Below, one piece after another: positions 25,650-33,853 of a stretch of DNA of 64,000 bases. Location of the stretch: positions 1,922,001 to 1,986,000 of the forward strand of contig CAVYTX010000002.1 in the NCBI GenBank assembly GCA_963771545.1, written 5' to 3'. The notes under the pieces are model-generated. The model saw only the letters and a program-made list of their open reading frames with translations. It made no database searches and was not told the origin of the DNA. The position numbers and the translations under genes are program-made. Each line of letters opens with the position of its first letter. The first letter of the stretch is position 1. This DNA comes from CAKZLS01 sp963771545 (GTDB lineage: Bacteria; Pseudomonadota; Alphaproteobacteria; Rhodospirillales; Defluviicoccaceae).

Positions 25650-25736
25650 ATGTCCGCTTTGCTCAAGAACAAAACTTTACTGATCTTGCCCGTCGCTTTC
25701 GCGATCCTGATCGCGATCGGCATTCTGACAAGCTAA
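25650..25736 (+). CDS. 28-residue single-helix membrane ORF
   Basis: A tiny ORF with a near-ideal ribosome site (GGGAGG, six bases before ATG). It encodes MSALLKNK then a hydrophobic helix TLLILPVAFAILIAIGILTS and TAA. The charged N-terminus followed by about 20 hydrophobic residues is a small membrane protein pattern. An AT-rich, promoter-like stretch lies upstream (25500-25560). No family is recognised. Alternative: fortuitous ORF; the quality of the ribosome site argues against it. Confidence 0.5.
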   Translation: MSALLKNKTLLILPVAFAILIAIGILTS

Positions 25737-26170
25737 GGGGTTTCAATGCGCGAAGCCCGCGGCCGGCGGTAACGTTTCGAAACCGCCAGCCGCTTACAGC
25801 GGCCGCGCCATTGCGGCCGCGTCGCGGGTCCACCGCCGCCATTTCCGCCGGATGAGCCGTGGGCCGTCGTAGGCCGTGGCCTGGAAGGAGCGAAGCGCAT
25901 TCCAGGTTTGTAAGGTCCAGTTCCACCCCACCATCCGCAACCGATCCCCGAGATCCCCAACCGCGCCCCACCTTTCGGCATCGATTCCCGCATTCCACTC
26001 CGCCCCATAGGGGTGGTATTTCAATTACTGTTGCGATTTCGGCGCTGCCCGGCAGGCGGAGCCGGAGCACCGCGACGACCACACGCGCGCCTTCGACGCG
26101 AGCCACGGCACGCGGGCCGGCATCATCCATTCCATCGCCGCCACACCCTTCGGCCCCGGTTCGGCGTGGC
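25737..26170. other. Unassigned region with possible gene remnants
   Basis: About 430 bases between the small ORF and the TPR gene. On the rightward strand around 26010-26170 a frame without a start reads GWYFNYCCDFGAARQ, then HTRAFDASHGTRAGIIHS, whose composition looks protein-like. A leftward 76-codon frame lies over the left part. Both may be pieces of decayed genes. Confidence 0.35.
25794..26024 (-). CDS. Possible small Trp-rich protein
   Basis: 76-residue frame, TTG start, no obvious ribosome site. It reads KYHPYGAEWNAGIDAERWG, then LGDRLRMVGWNWTLQTWNALRSF and ends RRKWRRWTRDAAAMARPL. Six tryptophans and a basic tail are unusual for a random frame in this GC-rich DNA, but no family is recognised. 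It could be a fragment of a lost gene. Confidence 0.3.
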   Translation of the reverse strand: MKYHPYGAEWNAGIDAERWGAVGDLGDRLRMVGWNWTLQTWNALRSFQATAYDGPRLIRRKWRRWTRDAAAMARPL

Positions 26171-28714
26171 TCAGTTCCGGGACAAATCGGCGATCTTTCC
26201 GTCGACTTCGCGCAGACAATTCTCGAAATAGGCCCGGTGCTGCTCTTGACCGTCCTGCATGTAGAATTCGAAAGCAGCGTTCAGTGCGCTTCGAGCCTCT
26301 TGAAGAGTCCGTTCGTTTCGCTCCCGTTCGCCGAGCGTCAAAAGCGCGTTGCCCAGGTTGTTCTGGGTCATCGCCCACTGCTGCGGCAGCTGGTCGCGGG
26401 TTCTGACCTCAAGGGCGTTGCGGTAGGCCGTCACCGCCTCGGCCAGCAGAGCCCGACCCTTTTCGCCCCCGGTGCGGATGCCCTGGTCCTGAAGCGCGGC
26501 GCCTAGGTTGTTCTGGGTCCCCGTCCAGTCCTGCGGCAGCTGGTCGCGCGTGTAGACCTGAAGGGCCTTGCGGTAGGCCGTCACCGCCTCGGCCAGCAGA
26601 GCTCGCCCCTGTTCGCCCCCGGTGCGGATGCCCTGCTCCTGAAGCGCGGTGCCCAGGTTGTTCTGGGTCATCGCCCAGTCCTGCGGCAGCTGGTCGCGGG
26701 TTCTGACCTCAAGGGCGTTGCGGTAGGCCGTCACCGCATCGGCCAGCAGAGCCCGACCCTCTTCGTCCCCGGTGCGCGTGCCCTGGATGCTAAGCGCATT
26801 GCCCAGGTTGTTCTGGGTCATCGCCCACTGCTGCGGCAGCTGGTCGCGGGTGTAGACCTCAAGGGCGTTGCGGTAGGCCGTCACCGCCTCTGCCAGCAGA
26901 GCCCGCCCCTCTTCGCCCCCGGTGCGCGTGCCCTGGTTTCTAACCGCGTTGCCTAGGTTGTTCTGGGTCGCCGCCCAATGCTGCGGCAGCTGATCGCGGG
27001 TTCGGACCTCAAGGGCGTTGCGGTAGGCCGTCACCGCCTCGGCCAGCAGACCTCGCCCCTCTTCGCCCCCGGTGCGCGTGCCCTGGTTGCTAAGCGCACT
27101 GCCCAGGTTGTTCTGGGTCATCGCCCAATCCTGCGGCAGCTGGTCGCGGGTGTAGACCTCAAGGGCCTTGCGGTAGGCCGTCACCGCCTCTGCCAGCAGA
27201 GCCCGACCCTCTTCGCCCTCGGTGCGGATGCCCTGCTCCTGAAGCGCGGCGCCCAGGTTGTTCTGGGTCCCCGCCCAGTCCTGCGGCAGCTGGTCGCGGG
27301 TTCGGACCTCAAGGGCGTTGCGGTAGGCCGTCACCGCCTCGGCCAGCAGACCCCGCCCCTCCTCGCCCCCGGTGCGCGTGCCCTGCTCCTGAAGCGCATT
27401 GCCCAGGTTGTTCTGGGTCATCGCCCACTGCTGCGGCAGCTGGTCGCGGGTGTAGACCTCAAGGGCGTTGCGGTAGGCCGTCACCGCCTCGGCCAGCAGA
27501 CCCCGCCCCTCTTCGCCCTCGGTGCGGATGCCCTCATTGCTAAGCGCGGTGCCCAGGTTGTTCTGGGTCATCGCCCAATGCTGCGGCAGTTGGTCGCGGG
27601 TGTAGACCTCAAGGATGTTGCGGTAGGCCGTCACCGCCTCGGCCAGCAGACCCCGACCCTCCTCGCCCCCGGTGCGCGTGCCCTGCTCCTGAAGCGCATT
27701 GCCCAGGTTGTTCTGGGTCATCGCCCACTGCTGCGGCAGCTGGTCGCGGGTGTAGACCTCGAGGGCGTTGCGGTAGGCCGTCACCGCCTCGGCCAGCAGA
27801 GACCGACCCTCTTCGCCCCCGGTGCGCGTGCCCTTGCTACTAAGCGCGGTGCCCAGGTTGTTCTGGGTCGCCGCCCAATGCTGCGGCAGCTGGTCGCGGG
27901 GAACAGACCTCAGAGCTGATCGAAGACTCTCGATCGCCTTGCTGAGCGCCCTCTCATCCACAAACTGGGTGCCCTGATCGGTCCAGGCATTGCTGCCATG
28001 AAGCAAGTACGTCCACCGCTTCTCCGCATCGTCGGCAGGCAACAGAGATTCTGCCTCCGCGAACAACCGCGCGGCTAGCTCATAATTCAAGCGCGCTCGC
28101 TCCACCCACGCCTGCTCAGCAACGAGAGCCGCTTCTTCGCGCTGTTGTTTAGCCAGTAAACCCGAAAGAATCTGCCGCTTGTTGCGAACGACCTCGCGGG
28201 CGCTATTTAGCTTGGCTCGCGCGGTATCGTGATCGGCTGCTTGCAACGCCTCTGCTGCTTCCTCGCGGAGGGCTTGGACCTCTGGATCATCTACACGGAG
28301 GCGTCGAACTTCCTCGTTTAGCCGAACGTGTTCCTCGGCAATTTGTGCGAACCGGTCGGCCAATTGCGTCTCTTCAACCGGCTTCTCGCCGAGGATTTCA
28401 AAGAAGCGGGCAATGGCTTCGACCCGAAACCGGCTAGACGCTGGAACGAGGGCATTGAGGCGGCCGGTCAGTTGCGCACGGTCGCCGGCTTCCGGTGAGG
28501 CGGCGAGGCGAACGAGTTCCACAACCTGTTCCGGGCGCATGCCGCAAATAACCGTCACCGTACTGTCGGTAACGTCACCCGCCGCCGCCACGGCGCAATC
28601 CCGAGCGTCAATTCGGTCTCCGACAAGTTGCCCAAGGCCCAATCGAGGGAAGGCGGCGCAACCAAGCGCAATGAGGATGTAAGCAATACCGACCAGGGGC
28701 CGTTGAGTAATCAT
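26171..28714 (-). CDS. TPR-type repeat protein with N-terminal anchor and 'GDVxxSTVTV' motif
   Basis: 847 residues. Seen: a signal or membrane segment (VGIAYILIALGCAAF, residues 8-22), DCAVAAAGDVTDSTVTVICGMRPEQVVELV at about 40-68, a charged helical stretch to about residue 230, and then ten near-identical 50-residue repeats plus a degenerate eleventh. Each repeat has the pattern TRDQLPQxWAxTQNNLGxAL...EGRxLLAEAVTAYRNALEV, a TPR-like helical pair used for protein binding. The last repeat ends NERTLQEARSALNAAFEFY and a short tail. No enzymatic domain is visible, so it is likely a scaffold or sensor. The ATG overlaps the stop of the upstream membrane gene (ATGA), making a two-gene operon. Confidence 0.85.
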   Translation of the reverse strand: MITQRPLVGIAYILIALGCAAFPRLGLGQLVGDRIDARDCAVAAAGDVTDSTVTVICGMRPEQVVELVRLAASPEAGDRAQLTGRLNALVPASSRFRVEAIARFFEILGEKPVEETQLADRFAQIAEEHVRLNEEVRRLRVDDPEVQALREEAAEALQAADHDTARAKLNSAREVVRNKRQILSGLLAKQQREEAALVAEQAWVERARLNYELAARLFAEAESLLPADDAEKRWTYLLHGSNAWTDQGTQFVDERALSKAIESLRSALRSVPRDQLPQHWAATQNNLGTALSSKGTRTGGEEGRSLLAEAVTAYRNALEVYTRDQLPQQWAMTQNNLGNALQEQGTRTGGEEGRGLLAEAVTAYRNILEVYTRDQLPQHWAMTQNNLGTALSNEGIRTEGEEGRGLLAEAVTAYRNALEVYTRDQLPQQWAMTQNNLGNALQEQGTRTGGEEGRGLLAEAVTAYRNALEVRTRDQLPQDWAGTQNNLGAALQEQGIRTEGEEGRALLAEAVTAYRKALEVYTRDQLPQDWAMTQNNLGSALSNQGTRTGGEEGRGLLAEAVTAYRNALEVRTRDQLPQHWAATQNNLGNAVRNQGTRTGGEEGRALLAEAVTAYRNALEVYTRDQLPQQWAMTQNNLGNALSIQGTRTGDEEGRALLADAVTAYRNALEVRTRDQLPQDWAMTQNNLGTALQEQGIRTGGEQGRALLAEAVTAYRKALQVYTRDQLPQDWTGTQNNLGAALQDQGIRTGGEKGRALLAEAVTAYRNALEVRTRDQLPQQWAMTQNNLGNALLTLGERERNERTLQEARSALNAAFEFYMQDGQEQHRAYFENCLREVDGKIADLSRN
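26345..27910 (-). repeat. Tandem array of 150-bp coding repeats, about 10.5 copies
   Basis: The core GGTTGTTCTGGGTC recurs at exact 150-base spacing starting near 26354 and continuing to about 27854, with no insertions or deletions between copies. Each copy encodes one 50-residue TPR-like unit. Differences cluster at a few codons (for example ALQEQ, ALSNE, ALSNQ, AVRNQ). Confidence 0.95.
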
Positions 28715-29103
28715 GGCTTGCCGCTTTTGCGTTCTTCATCGATGGTAATGGTGCTGTTTTTTACATCGCCGCCAACGGCGACACCGTGTGTCGCGACGAT
28801 ACGGTCGCCGAACAGGCCCGCCGCCAGCAAAACAGCGCCAACGACAACCGTTATCAGAACGATGAGTTGGCCGCCGGAAACACCATGGCTCTTTTGGATG
28901 CGGACATCACGGCCACCGACAACTCCACCGCTCTCGGGGCGAAGCCTCGGCTTCGAGGGGCCACCGGAGCGTCCCTCATCCTTGGCTCGGAAAAACTTGA
29001 CGACAGTCCAGATACCCCCGGCGATGGCAACCAACCCGCTTCCAAGCCACGTCAAGATCGTGCGGTTCGCCGGGTCGCTCAACAACTCCCACAAATCGGT
29101 CAT
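28711..29103 (-). CDS. Two-helix membrane protein with 'GGDVKNSTITI' tail
   Basis: 130 residues. Seen: an N-terminal helix (TILTWLGSGLVAIAGGIWTVV, about 14-34), a basic Gly/Pro-rich cytoplasmic linker, a second helix (QLIVLITVVVGAVLLAAGLFG), and a tail GVAVGGDVKNSTITIDEE. The tail repeats the GDVxxSTxTx pattern in its operon partner and is seen in many bacterial TPR, NACHT and caspase-like accessory proteins, where its role is not settled. The start is the ATG after GGGGGAGGAC. It is the upstream member of the pair and probably anchors the complex. Confidence 0.7.
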   Translation of the reverse strand: MTDLWELLSDPANRTILTWLGSGLVAIAGGIWTVVKFFRAKDEGRSGGPSKPRLRPESGGVVGGRDVRIQKSHGVSGGQLIVLITVVVGAVLLAAGLFGDRIVATHGVAVGGDVKNSTITIDEERKSGKP

Positions 29104-29584
29104 GATGAAGTCCTCCCCCGGAACCCGTATCATATCTCCAACACCGACGCCGCGAAATCGTTCATTGAAGTCTATAGGTCGGAATTGCCGGAGGCGTTTT
29201 CCGACGGATGCGGTCGCGGCCCCACTAAGCATGCGGCGGGTTACGCCCAGGCCAACCCGCCGCATGCACTACGGTTCCTGACCCTCCTCGGCCAGACCGA
29301 ACAGGTGGACGGCGCCTATTTCCTGGCGGAGTGCGAAGCCGGAAAGAGCGCACGCCGTCATTGCGAGGGACTCGCTACGAAGCAACTCCGTAACGCTCGA
29401 TGGATAGACCGGCGGTCCTGCTTTGCTTCCGCGTCGCCGTGGCTGCGGTCCAGAGTACGAGTGCGGCGGCGGGAGACAGCCGGTGGCCTTGACAATTTCG
29501 GACGCGAAGTCGGATAACATCCTAAATATTCCGGTTCCAGAACCCGTGAGCGGCCGGTGAGGGCGCGGCTCCGCCTCGTGCAAT

Positions 29585-29756
29585 ATGACGACAAATGACG
29601 ACATCGAAAGCGGAACGATCCGGCGTCAAAACGACGTGTTTTGTTTGTTATCAAGGACTTGCGTCGTTACGGAACGAGAATAAGCACTTTTGAATGTACG
29701 ATTGATTTCAATGAGTTCCGAATTTTTTGACGACAAATGATGACAAATGACGACAT
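29585..29756 (+). repeat. Dispersed ATGACGACA(A/T) direct repeats
   Basis: ATGACGACAA at 29585, ATGACGACAT at 29595, TTGACGACAA at 29727 and ATGACGACAT at 29747, with a variant ATGATGACAA between the last two. Inverted copies (GTCGTCA) follow at about 29809 and 29840. Confidence 0.8.
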
Positions 29757-29862
29757 TTTGGCCTGTTTTATTTCGGCCCAATGAAATCAAGGACTTAGCC
29801 AATGTCAAGTCGTCAACTGTCGTCTTTTTCGCGAAAAATGTCGTCATTTTCGGGCGGTTTTT

Positions 29863-29880
29863 TGACGACACGTGTCGTCA
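29863..29880. promoter_or_regulatory. Perfect 18-bp palindrome TGACGACAC/GTGTCGTCA
   Basis: A perfect dyad without spacer, centred at 29871/29872. It combines two of the TGACGAC words found singly in the preceding 280 bases, which makes it look like the strongest site of a family of protein-binding sites. The binding factor is unknown. Confidence 0.6.
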
Positions 29881-29906
29881 TGGCCGGTTTTGCGCGATGG
29901 ACGCGA

Positions 29907-30801
29907 TTAGGGGTCGGGAGTGAACGGCAGTTCGGCCGCGAGCTGGTATTCGCGGCGGTCGAGGAAGGCCATGGCGGTGTCGAAAACGCCGCCGTCGCGC
30001 CGGAACGGCTTGGCCAGCGCCAGCACGATGGCGATGTGGCCGGTGTCGGGGATCTCCACGTATTCGGCCTCGCCGCCGGCGGCCTCGATCGCTGTCGGCG
30101 AGCGCCCGCGAGTTGGCTGGATAGACGGTGCCGTCGTCGCCGCCGTGGAGCAGCAGCATGGGCGGCGCGGAGCCGTCGGCGAAGTTGATGGGGCGCAGAT
30201 CCTCGGGCTCCGGATGGCCGGCGAAAATGGCCCGGACGCTGTCGTATTCGAGCGGGTTGAAGGCATAGGGGCCGGAGATGCCCACCATGCCGCGGACGGT
30301 CCCGCGCGGCAGCCCCTGGGCCGCGAGATAGCGCGGATCGAGGCTCAGTAGCGCGGTGATGTAGGCGCCGGCCGAATGACCCATGAGATAGATGCGCCCT
30401 GGGTCGCCGCCATACCCGGCGATGTGGTCGCGGACCCAGCGCAGCGCGCCGGCGCCATCGGCCACGAACGCCGGGAACGTGGCTTCGGGATAGACGCGGT
30501 AGTCCGGCACCACCGCCACGTAACCGCGCTCGGTGAGCGCCTCGGCCACGAATTCGTACTGCCAGCGGCTCCCGTACTTCCAGCTTCCGCCATAGAAGAA
30601 CACCACCACCGGCGCCGGCCCGGCGGCGTCCACGGGGGTGTAGACGTCGAGGGCCTGGCGCTCGTCCGGGCCGTAGGCGATTTCCCGGTGGGCGGCGTAC
30701 CCGTCGCCCGGGACCACCGCGTTGAGCGCTCTCAGCGGCGAACAGGCGGACAGCCACAGCGCGAGGCCGGCCAGGGCAGCGATGGCGAAGCCGCGCCGCA
30801 T
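29907..30801 (-). pseudogene. Lipoprotein alpha/beta-hydrolase (BD-FAE-like esterase), frameshifted
   Basis: Envelope esterase of about 298 residues if repaired. Seen: a lipoprotein signal (AIAALAGLALWLSAC), VVFFYGGSWKYGSRWQYEF with the oxyanion-hole region, the nucleophile elbow LMGHSAGAYITALL and LLLHGGDDGTVYP carrying the acid. The frame breaks near 30097. The histidine-bearing end (EYVEIPDTGHIAIVLALAKPF, DTAMAFLDRREYQLA) continues one base later and stops at 29907. As written, the catalytic histidine is lost. The ATG lies two bases after the msrA stop, so both are co-transcribed. Confidence 0.85.
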
Positions 30802-30803
30802 GA

Positions 30804-31478
30804 TCAGGATGAGGCCGCCGGTTCGGAGGCCGGGACGTCTTCGGTGGAGCACGCGACCCCGGTGCCGCCCAGTCCGCAGTATCCGCCCGGGTTCTTGGCC
30901 AGGTACTGCTGGTGATAGTCCTCGGCATAGTAGAACTCGGGCGCGTCGGCGATCTCGGTGGTGATCCCGCCCCGCCCGGCCTGGCTCAGGGCGCGCTGAA
31001 AAGCCGCCCGCGAGGCTTCGGCCTGGACCCGCTGCTCCGGCCCGTGAACATAGATGGCGGAGCGGTATTGGGTTCCAACGTCGTTGCCCTGGCGCATCCC
31101 CTGGGTGGGGTCGTGGCCTTCCCAGAACATCTTCAGGAGGGTCGCGTAACTGGTGACCCCGGGATCGAACACCACGCGCACCACCTCGGCGTGACCGGTC
31201 AGGCCCGAGCACGTCTCTTCGTAGGTGGGATTGGGCGTATGGCCGCCGGCGTAGCCGACCATGGTGGTGAACACCCCGGGGGCCCGCCAGAACTTGCGCT
31301 CGGCGCCCCAGAAGCATCCCATGGCGAAATCCGCCGTTTCCAGGCCGTCCGGGAACGGCGGCCGCAGCGGGTTGCCGTTGACGTGGTGGACATTGGATAC
31401 GGTTAGCGGGGTTGAACGCCCCGGCAGCGCCTCACCGGGAGCCGGAACGGTGACTTTGTGTTTGGACGTGAACCACAT
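30804..31478 (-). CDS. msrA: Peptide-methionine (S)-S-oxide reductase MsrA
   Basis: Repairs the S-epimer of oxidised methionine using thioredoxin. Seen: the catalytic GCFWGAERKFW motif, VGYAGGHTPNPTYEE, GHAEVVRVVFDP, WEGHDPTQGMRQGNDVGTQYRSAIY, and a C-terminal GYCGLGGTGVACS with resolving cysteines. It is 224 residues. The start giving MWFTSKHK is preferred, preceded by AAGGATCAG; an upstream ATG adds an unconserved stretch. It has no export signal, so it is likely cytoplasmic. Confidence 0.95.
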   Translation of the reverse strand: MWFTSKHKVTVPAPGEALPGRSTPLTVSNVHHVNGNPLRPPFPDGLETADFAMGCFWGAERKFWRAPGVFTTMVGYAGGHTPNPTYEETCSGLTGHAEVVRVVFDPGVTSYATLLKMFWEGHDPTQGMRQGNDVGTQYRSAIYVHGPEQRVQAEASRAAFQRALSQAGRGGITTEIADAPEFYYAEDYHQQYLAKNPGGYCGLGGTGVACSTEDVPASEPAASS

Positions 31479-31667
31479 GGTTTCTGATCCTTCGTTCTCG
31501 GAACTGATACGTGCGTGCAACAAATATGGATCAGGATCAAGGACGGTTAAAGCGGTGGCGCCGCCGCCCCTTCATAACGCTTTCGTGATGGGAGTTTGCG
31601 CCGCTTGGCCCTTGTGCTAAGCAGGAGGGGAGGATTTGCCCACCCCTCCGGCAAAGGGAGTGCCCGA

Positions 31668-32027
31668 ATGTACGAACTGGTGGAAGAGGGCGACAGCATC
31701 GTCGTCACGTTCAAGGCCATCGGCATGCTGCGCGACAACGACTACGATTCGCTGTCGGAAGCGTTCGACGGCATCATGGCCAAGCACGCTTACGTCCGGG
31801 TGCTGGTGGATTGGGAAAAGCTGGAGGGCTGGGACGAGGGCGCCAAAACCTCCAGCGCTTGGTTCGGCCGGTCCCACCACGATCGCATCCAGCGCATGGC
31901 CATCGTCGCCGGCGACAAATGGATGGACGAGTGTTCAAGGATCGAGGACAACGTGGCGCCCACCGAGGTCCGTGTGTTCGCGCTGGCGCAGCGGGACGCC
32001 GCCATGGCGTGGCTCAAGAAAGACTGA
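31668..32027 (+). CDS. SpoIIAA-like (STAS/SEC14-type) protein
   Basis: 119-residue cytoplasmic protein of the SpoIIAA-like family. Seen: MYELVEEGDSIVVTFKAIGML, YDSLSEAFDGIMAKHAYVRVLVDWEKLEGW, and RIQRMAIVAGDKWMDE, with a closing FALAQRDAAMAWLKK. These proteins are often stress- or membrane-associated, but no specific partner is known. An AAGGGAG site precedes the ATG. It converges with the adenylate cyclase gene. Confidence 0.85.
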   Translation: MYELVEEGDSIVVTFKAIGMLRDNDYDSLSEAFDGIMAKHAYVRVLVDWEKLEGWDEGAKTSSAWFGRSHHDRIQRMAIVAGDKWMDECSRIEDNVAPTEVRVFALAQRDAAMAWLKKD

Positions 32028-32050
32028 TGATCGAGACGATGTGACCGCGC

Positions 32051-33853
32051 TTAACGGACCGTGAAAACGGTCACCGGCTCGGCCTTGCCGCGGACGGTCA
32101 CCATCCCGATGCCCTCGAACGGAAAATCTCCCGCCAGCTCGGCGGTTCGCTGATGCACCAAGATCCGGGTGCCATACTGCTTGTTCATCTGCTCCAAACG
32201 CGAGGCCAGGTTGACGGTGTCGCCGTAGACCGTGAAGGTGAGCCGGTCGCTGGCGCCGACGCTTCCCGCCACCACCTCTCCGGTGGCGAGACCAATGCGG
32301 CAGATTAGCGCGTGGCCGGCGAACGGCCGGGCCCCCACCGCTTTCTGGATCTCCAGGGCCGAGCGCACCGCCTCGGCCGCGTGATCCGGATCGGGAACCG
32401 GGACGTTGAACATGGCGATCAGGCCGTCGCCCTGGAACTGGGCGATGACGCCGCCATGGTCCTCGAGGATCCGGGCCAGAACGGTGAAGTAGTCATTGAG
32501 CATGTCCACCATTTCCTCCGGCGTGATGGACTCCGAAATCGTGGTGAACCCGGCGATATCGGTGAACATGATCGTGGCTTCGGCGGAAATCGGCTCGATC
32601 GCGCCCCGGTCCTTGATCAGGTTCTTCGCCACATCCTCCGGCACATACTTGCCGAGCAGCCCACGCACCAGGTTGCGTTCCTTCAATCCCTCGACCATGG
32701 CATTGAATGACAGCGACGCGTCGGTGATCTCGCGAAAAGCCGTTCGCGGGAGCGGTTCGAAGCGATCCAGATCGCCGCCCTTGATGGTCTCCGCGGCGTC
32801 GGACAGGCGAACGATGGGATGACCGATGGCCCGCCCCACCAGCAAGGCGGCGATGACGGAAAGCACGATAATGGCGGTCCCGGCGTAGAGAACTCTCCTC
32901 AGCCGCGTGATCTGCACGGTTTCCCCGATCACATCCCTGTCGAAATAGATGCCGAGAATCAGCGGCTTGTCGGCGTAGCGGCTCAGTTCCCGATACAAGA
33001 AGACGTACGGATGATCGTCCACCGTAATGGTGCCCCCCTGGATCCCGGTATCGGGGTGAATGAACTCCAGCGGCGTCCGGTCGGGAGCCCATATTTTCGA
33101 GAGAATGCCATCCTCGAACGCCGCCAGGGCCGGCAGCGGTTCCGCGCCGGAGTACATTTTGCGAGGGTCGGTCATCGCCGGATGGGCCAGGACCCAGGTC
33201 CGGTCGTACAGGACGAACTGAACCCAGTCGTCGGCGGCGTTCTCGGTGGAGAGCGCGCGGGAGAGATCGGCGACGCTCACGCCTTGAATCAACACGCCGA
33301 GAAAGCGTCCATTCCTGAACAGAGGGGTGCGCAGGTTGATGATGGTTTCGCGCAGGTCGTCGACCCAGACGGGCGCCCCCCATGATGGGCCTCGCCAATC
33401 CTGAATGCCGCCGATCCAATGCTTGAATTCCTCGTCGGACGAACGGTCCGCGAGCACGGCCCGCTCGACGCCCCTCCTGTACAGGCGCTCCCGGTCATCG
33501 GGCGTGAATAGAGCCAGTCCGGTCAGGTCGGGTGTGGCCGCCAGCGCGCCGCGAATGAACATGTCGAGCCGGTCCAGGTCGCTGAAATCGACAAGGCCCG
33601 AGGCGAGCCCGTCGGCGATCCACATGGCCTGATCGACGACCGGATCCAGTTCCCGCTCGAACACGTGGACCGTCGAATTCAGGATGGTCTTCGCCGAATC
33701 GCTCATCAGCTCGACGGTCGTTTCCCGGGTGCCCCGGTATCCGAGCCAAAGCGCCACCGCCACCGCCAGCAGCATCAGGCCCCCCAAACCGAGCACCATC
33801 GCCGTGCGCAGCGGGATCTGCACGCCCCTGCGATGTCCGTTTATGGCCGTCAC
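32051..33853 (-). CDS. Membrane adenylate/guanylate cyclase with extracytoplasmic sensor
   Basis: 600-residue class III nucleotide cyclase. Seen: membrane helix 1 (TAMVLGLGGLMLLAVAVALWLG), a periplasmic Cache-like sensor region of about 270 residues, helix 2 (AGTAIIVLSVIAALLVG), a HAMP-like linker (PIVRLSDAAETIKGGDLDRF), and the cyclase domain: IMFTDIAGFTTISE (metal aspartate), FQGDGLIAMFN (second metal aspartate), VYGDTVNLASRLEQM. All catalytic residues appear present. Product (cAMP or cGMP) is not settled by sequence. GTG start overlaps the stop of the antiporter gene (GTGA), suggesting that cation flux and cyclic-nucleotide signalling are co-expressed. Confidence 0.9.
   Translation of the reverse strand: MTAINGHRRGVQIPLRTAMVLGLGGLMLLAVAVALWLGYRGTRETTVELMSDSAKTILNSTVHVFERELDPVVDQAMWIADGLASGLVDFSDLDRLDMFIRGALAATPDLTGLALFTPDDRERLYRRGVERAVLADRSSDEEFKHWIGGIQDWRGPSWGAPVWVDDLRETIINLRTPLFRNGRFLGVLIQGVSVADLSRALSTENAADDWVQFVLYDRTWVLAHPAMTDPRKMYSGAEPLPALAAFEDGILSKIWAPDRTPLEFIHPDTGIQGGTITVDDHPYVFLYRELSRYADKPLILGIYFDRDVIGETVQITRLRRVLYAGTAIIVLSVIAALLVGRAIGHPIVRLSDAAETIKGGDLDRFEPLPRTAFREITDASLSFNAMVEGLKERNLVRGLLGKYVPEDVAKNLIKDRGAIEPISAEATIMFTDIAGFTTISESITPEEMVDMLNDYFTVLARILEDHGGVIAQFQGDGLIAMFNVPVPDPDHAAEAVRSALEIQKAVGARPFAGHALICRIGLATGEVVAGSVGASDRLTFTVYGDTVNLASRLEQMNKQYGTRILVHQRTAELAGDFPFEGIGMVTVRGKAEPVTVFTVR

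Larger units (their letters stand above)
29104..29906. other. 800-base non-coding tract with TGACGAC motifs and a REP-like fragment
   Basis: No supportable gene. Around 29357-29395 a stretch (CGTCATTGCGAGGGACTCGC, then TACGAAGCAACTCC) resembles half of the dispersed CATTGCGAG...GAAGCAA palindromes common in proteobacterial genomes. From 29585 to 29880 there are repeated TGACGAC/GTCGTCA words in both orientations. ATCAAGGACTT occurs twice (29650, 29786). Base composition is more AT-rich than the flanking genes. Confidence 0.6.

Noticed and set aside
26345..27910. Reading the 150-bp repeats as a CRISPR array
   Set aside because: Units are contiguous and coding, without spacers, and there are no cas genes.
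26978..27919. A 313-codon rightward ORF
   Set aside because: It is antisense to the TPR repeats and repeats with the same 150-base period; a by-product of the tandem array.
29626..29871. An 81-codon leftward ORF in the TGACGAC tract
   Set aside because: It is made largely of the repeats themselves, lacks a ribosome site and has no recognisable composition.
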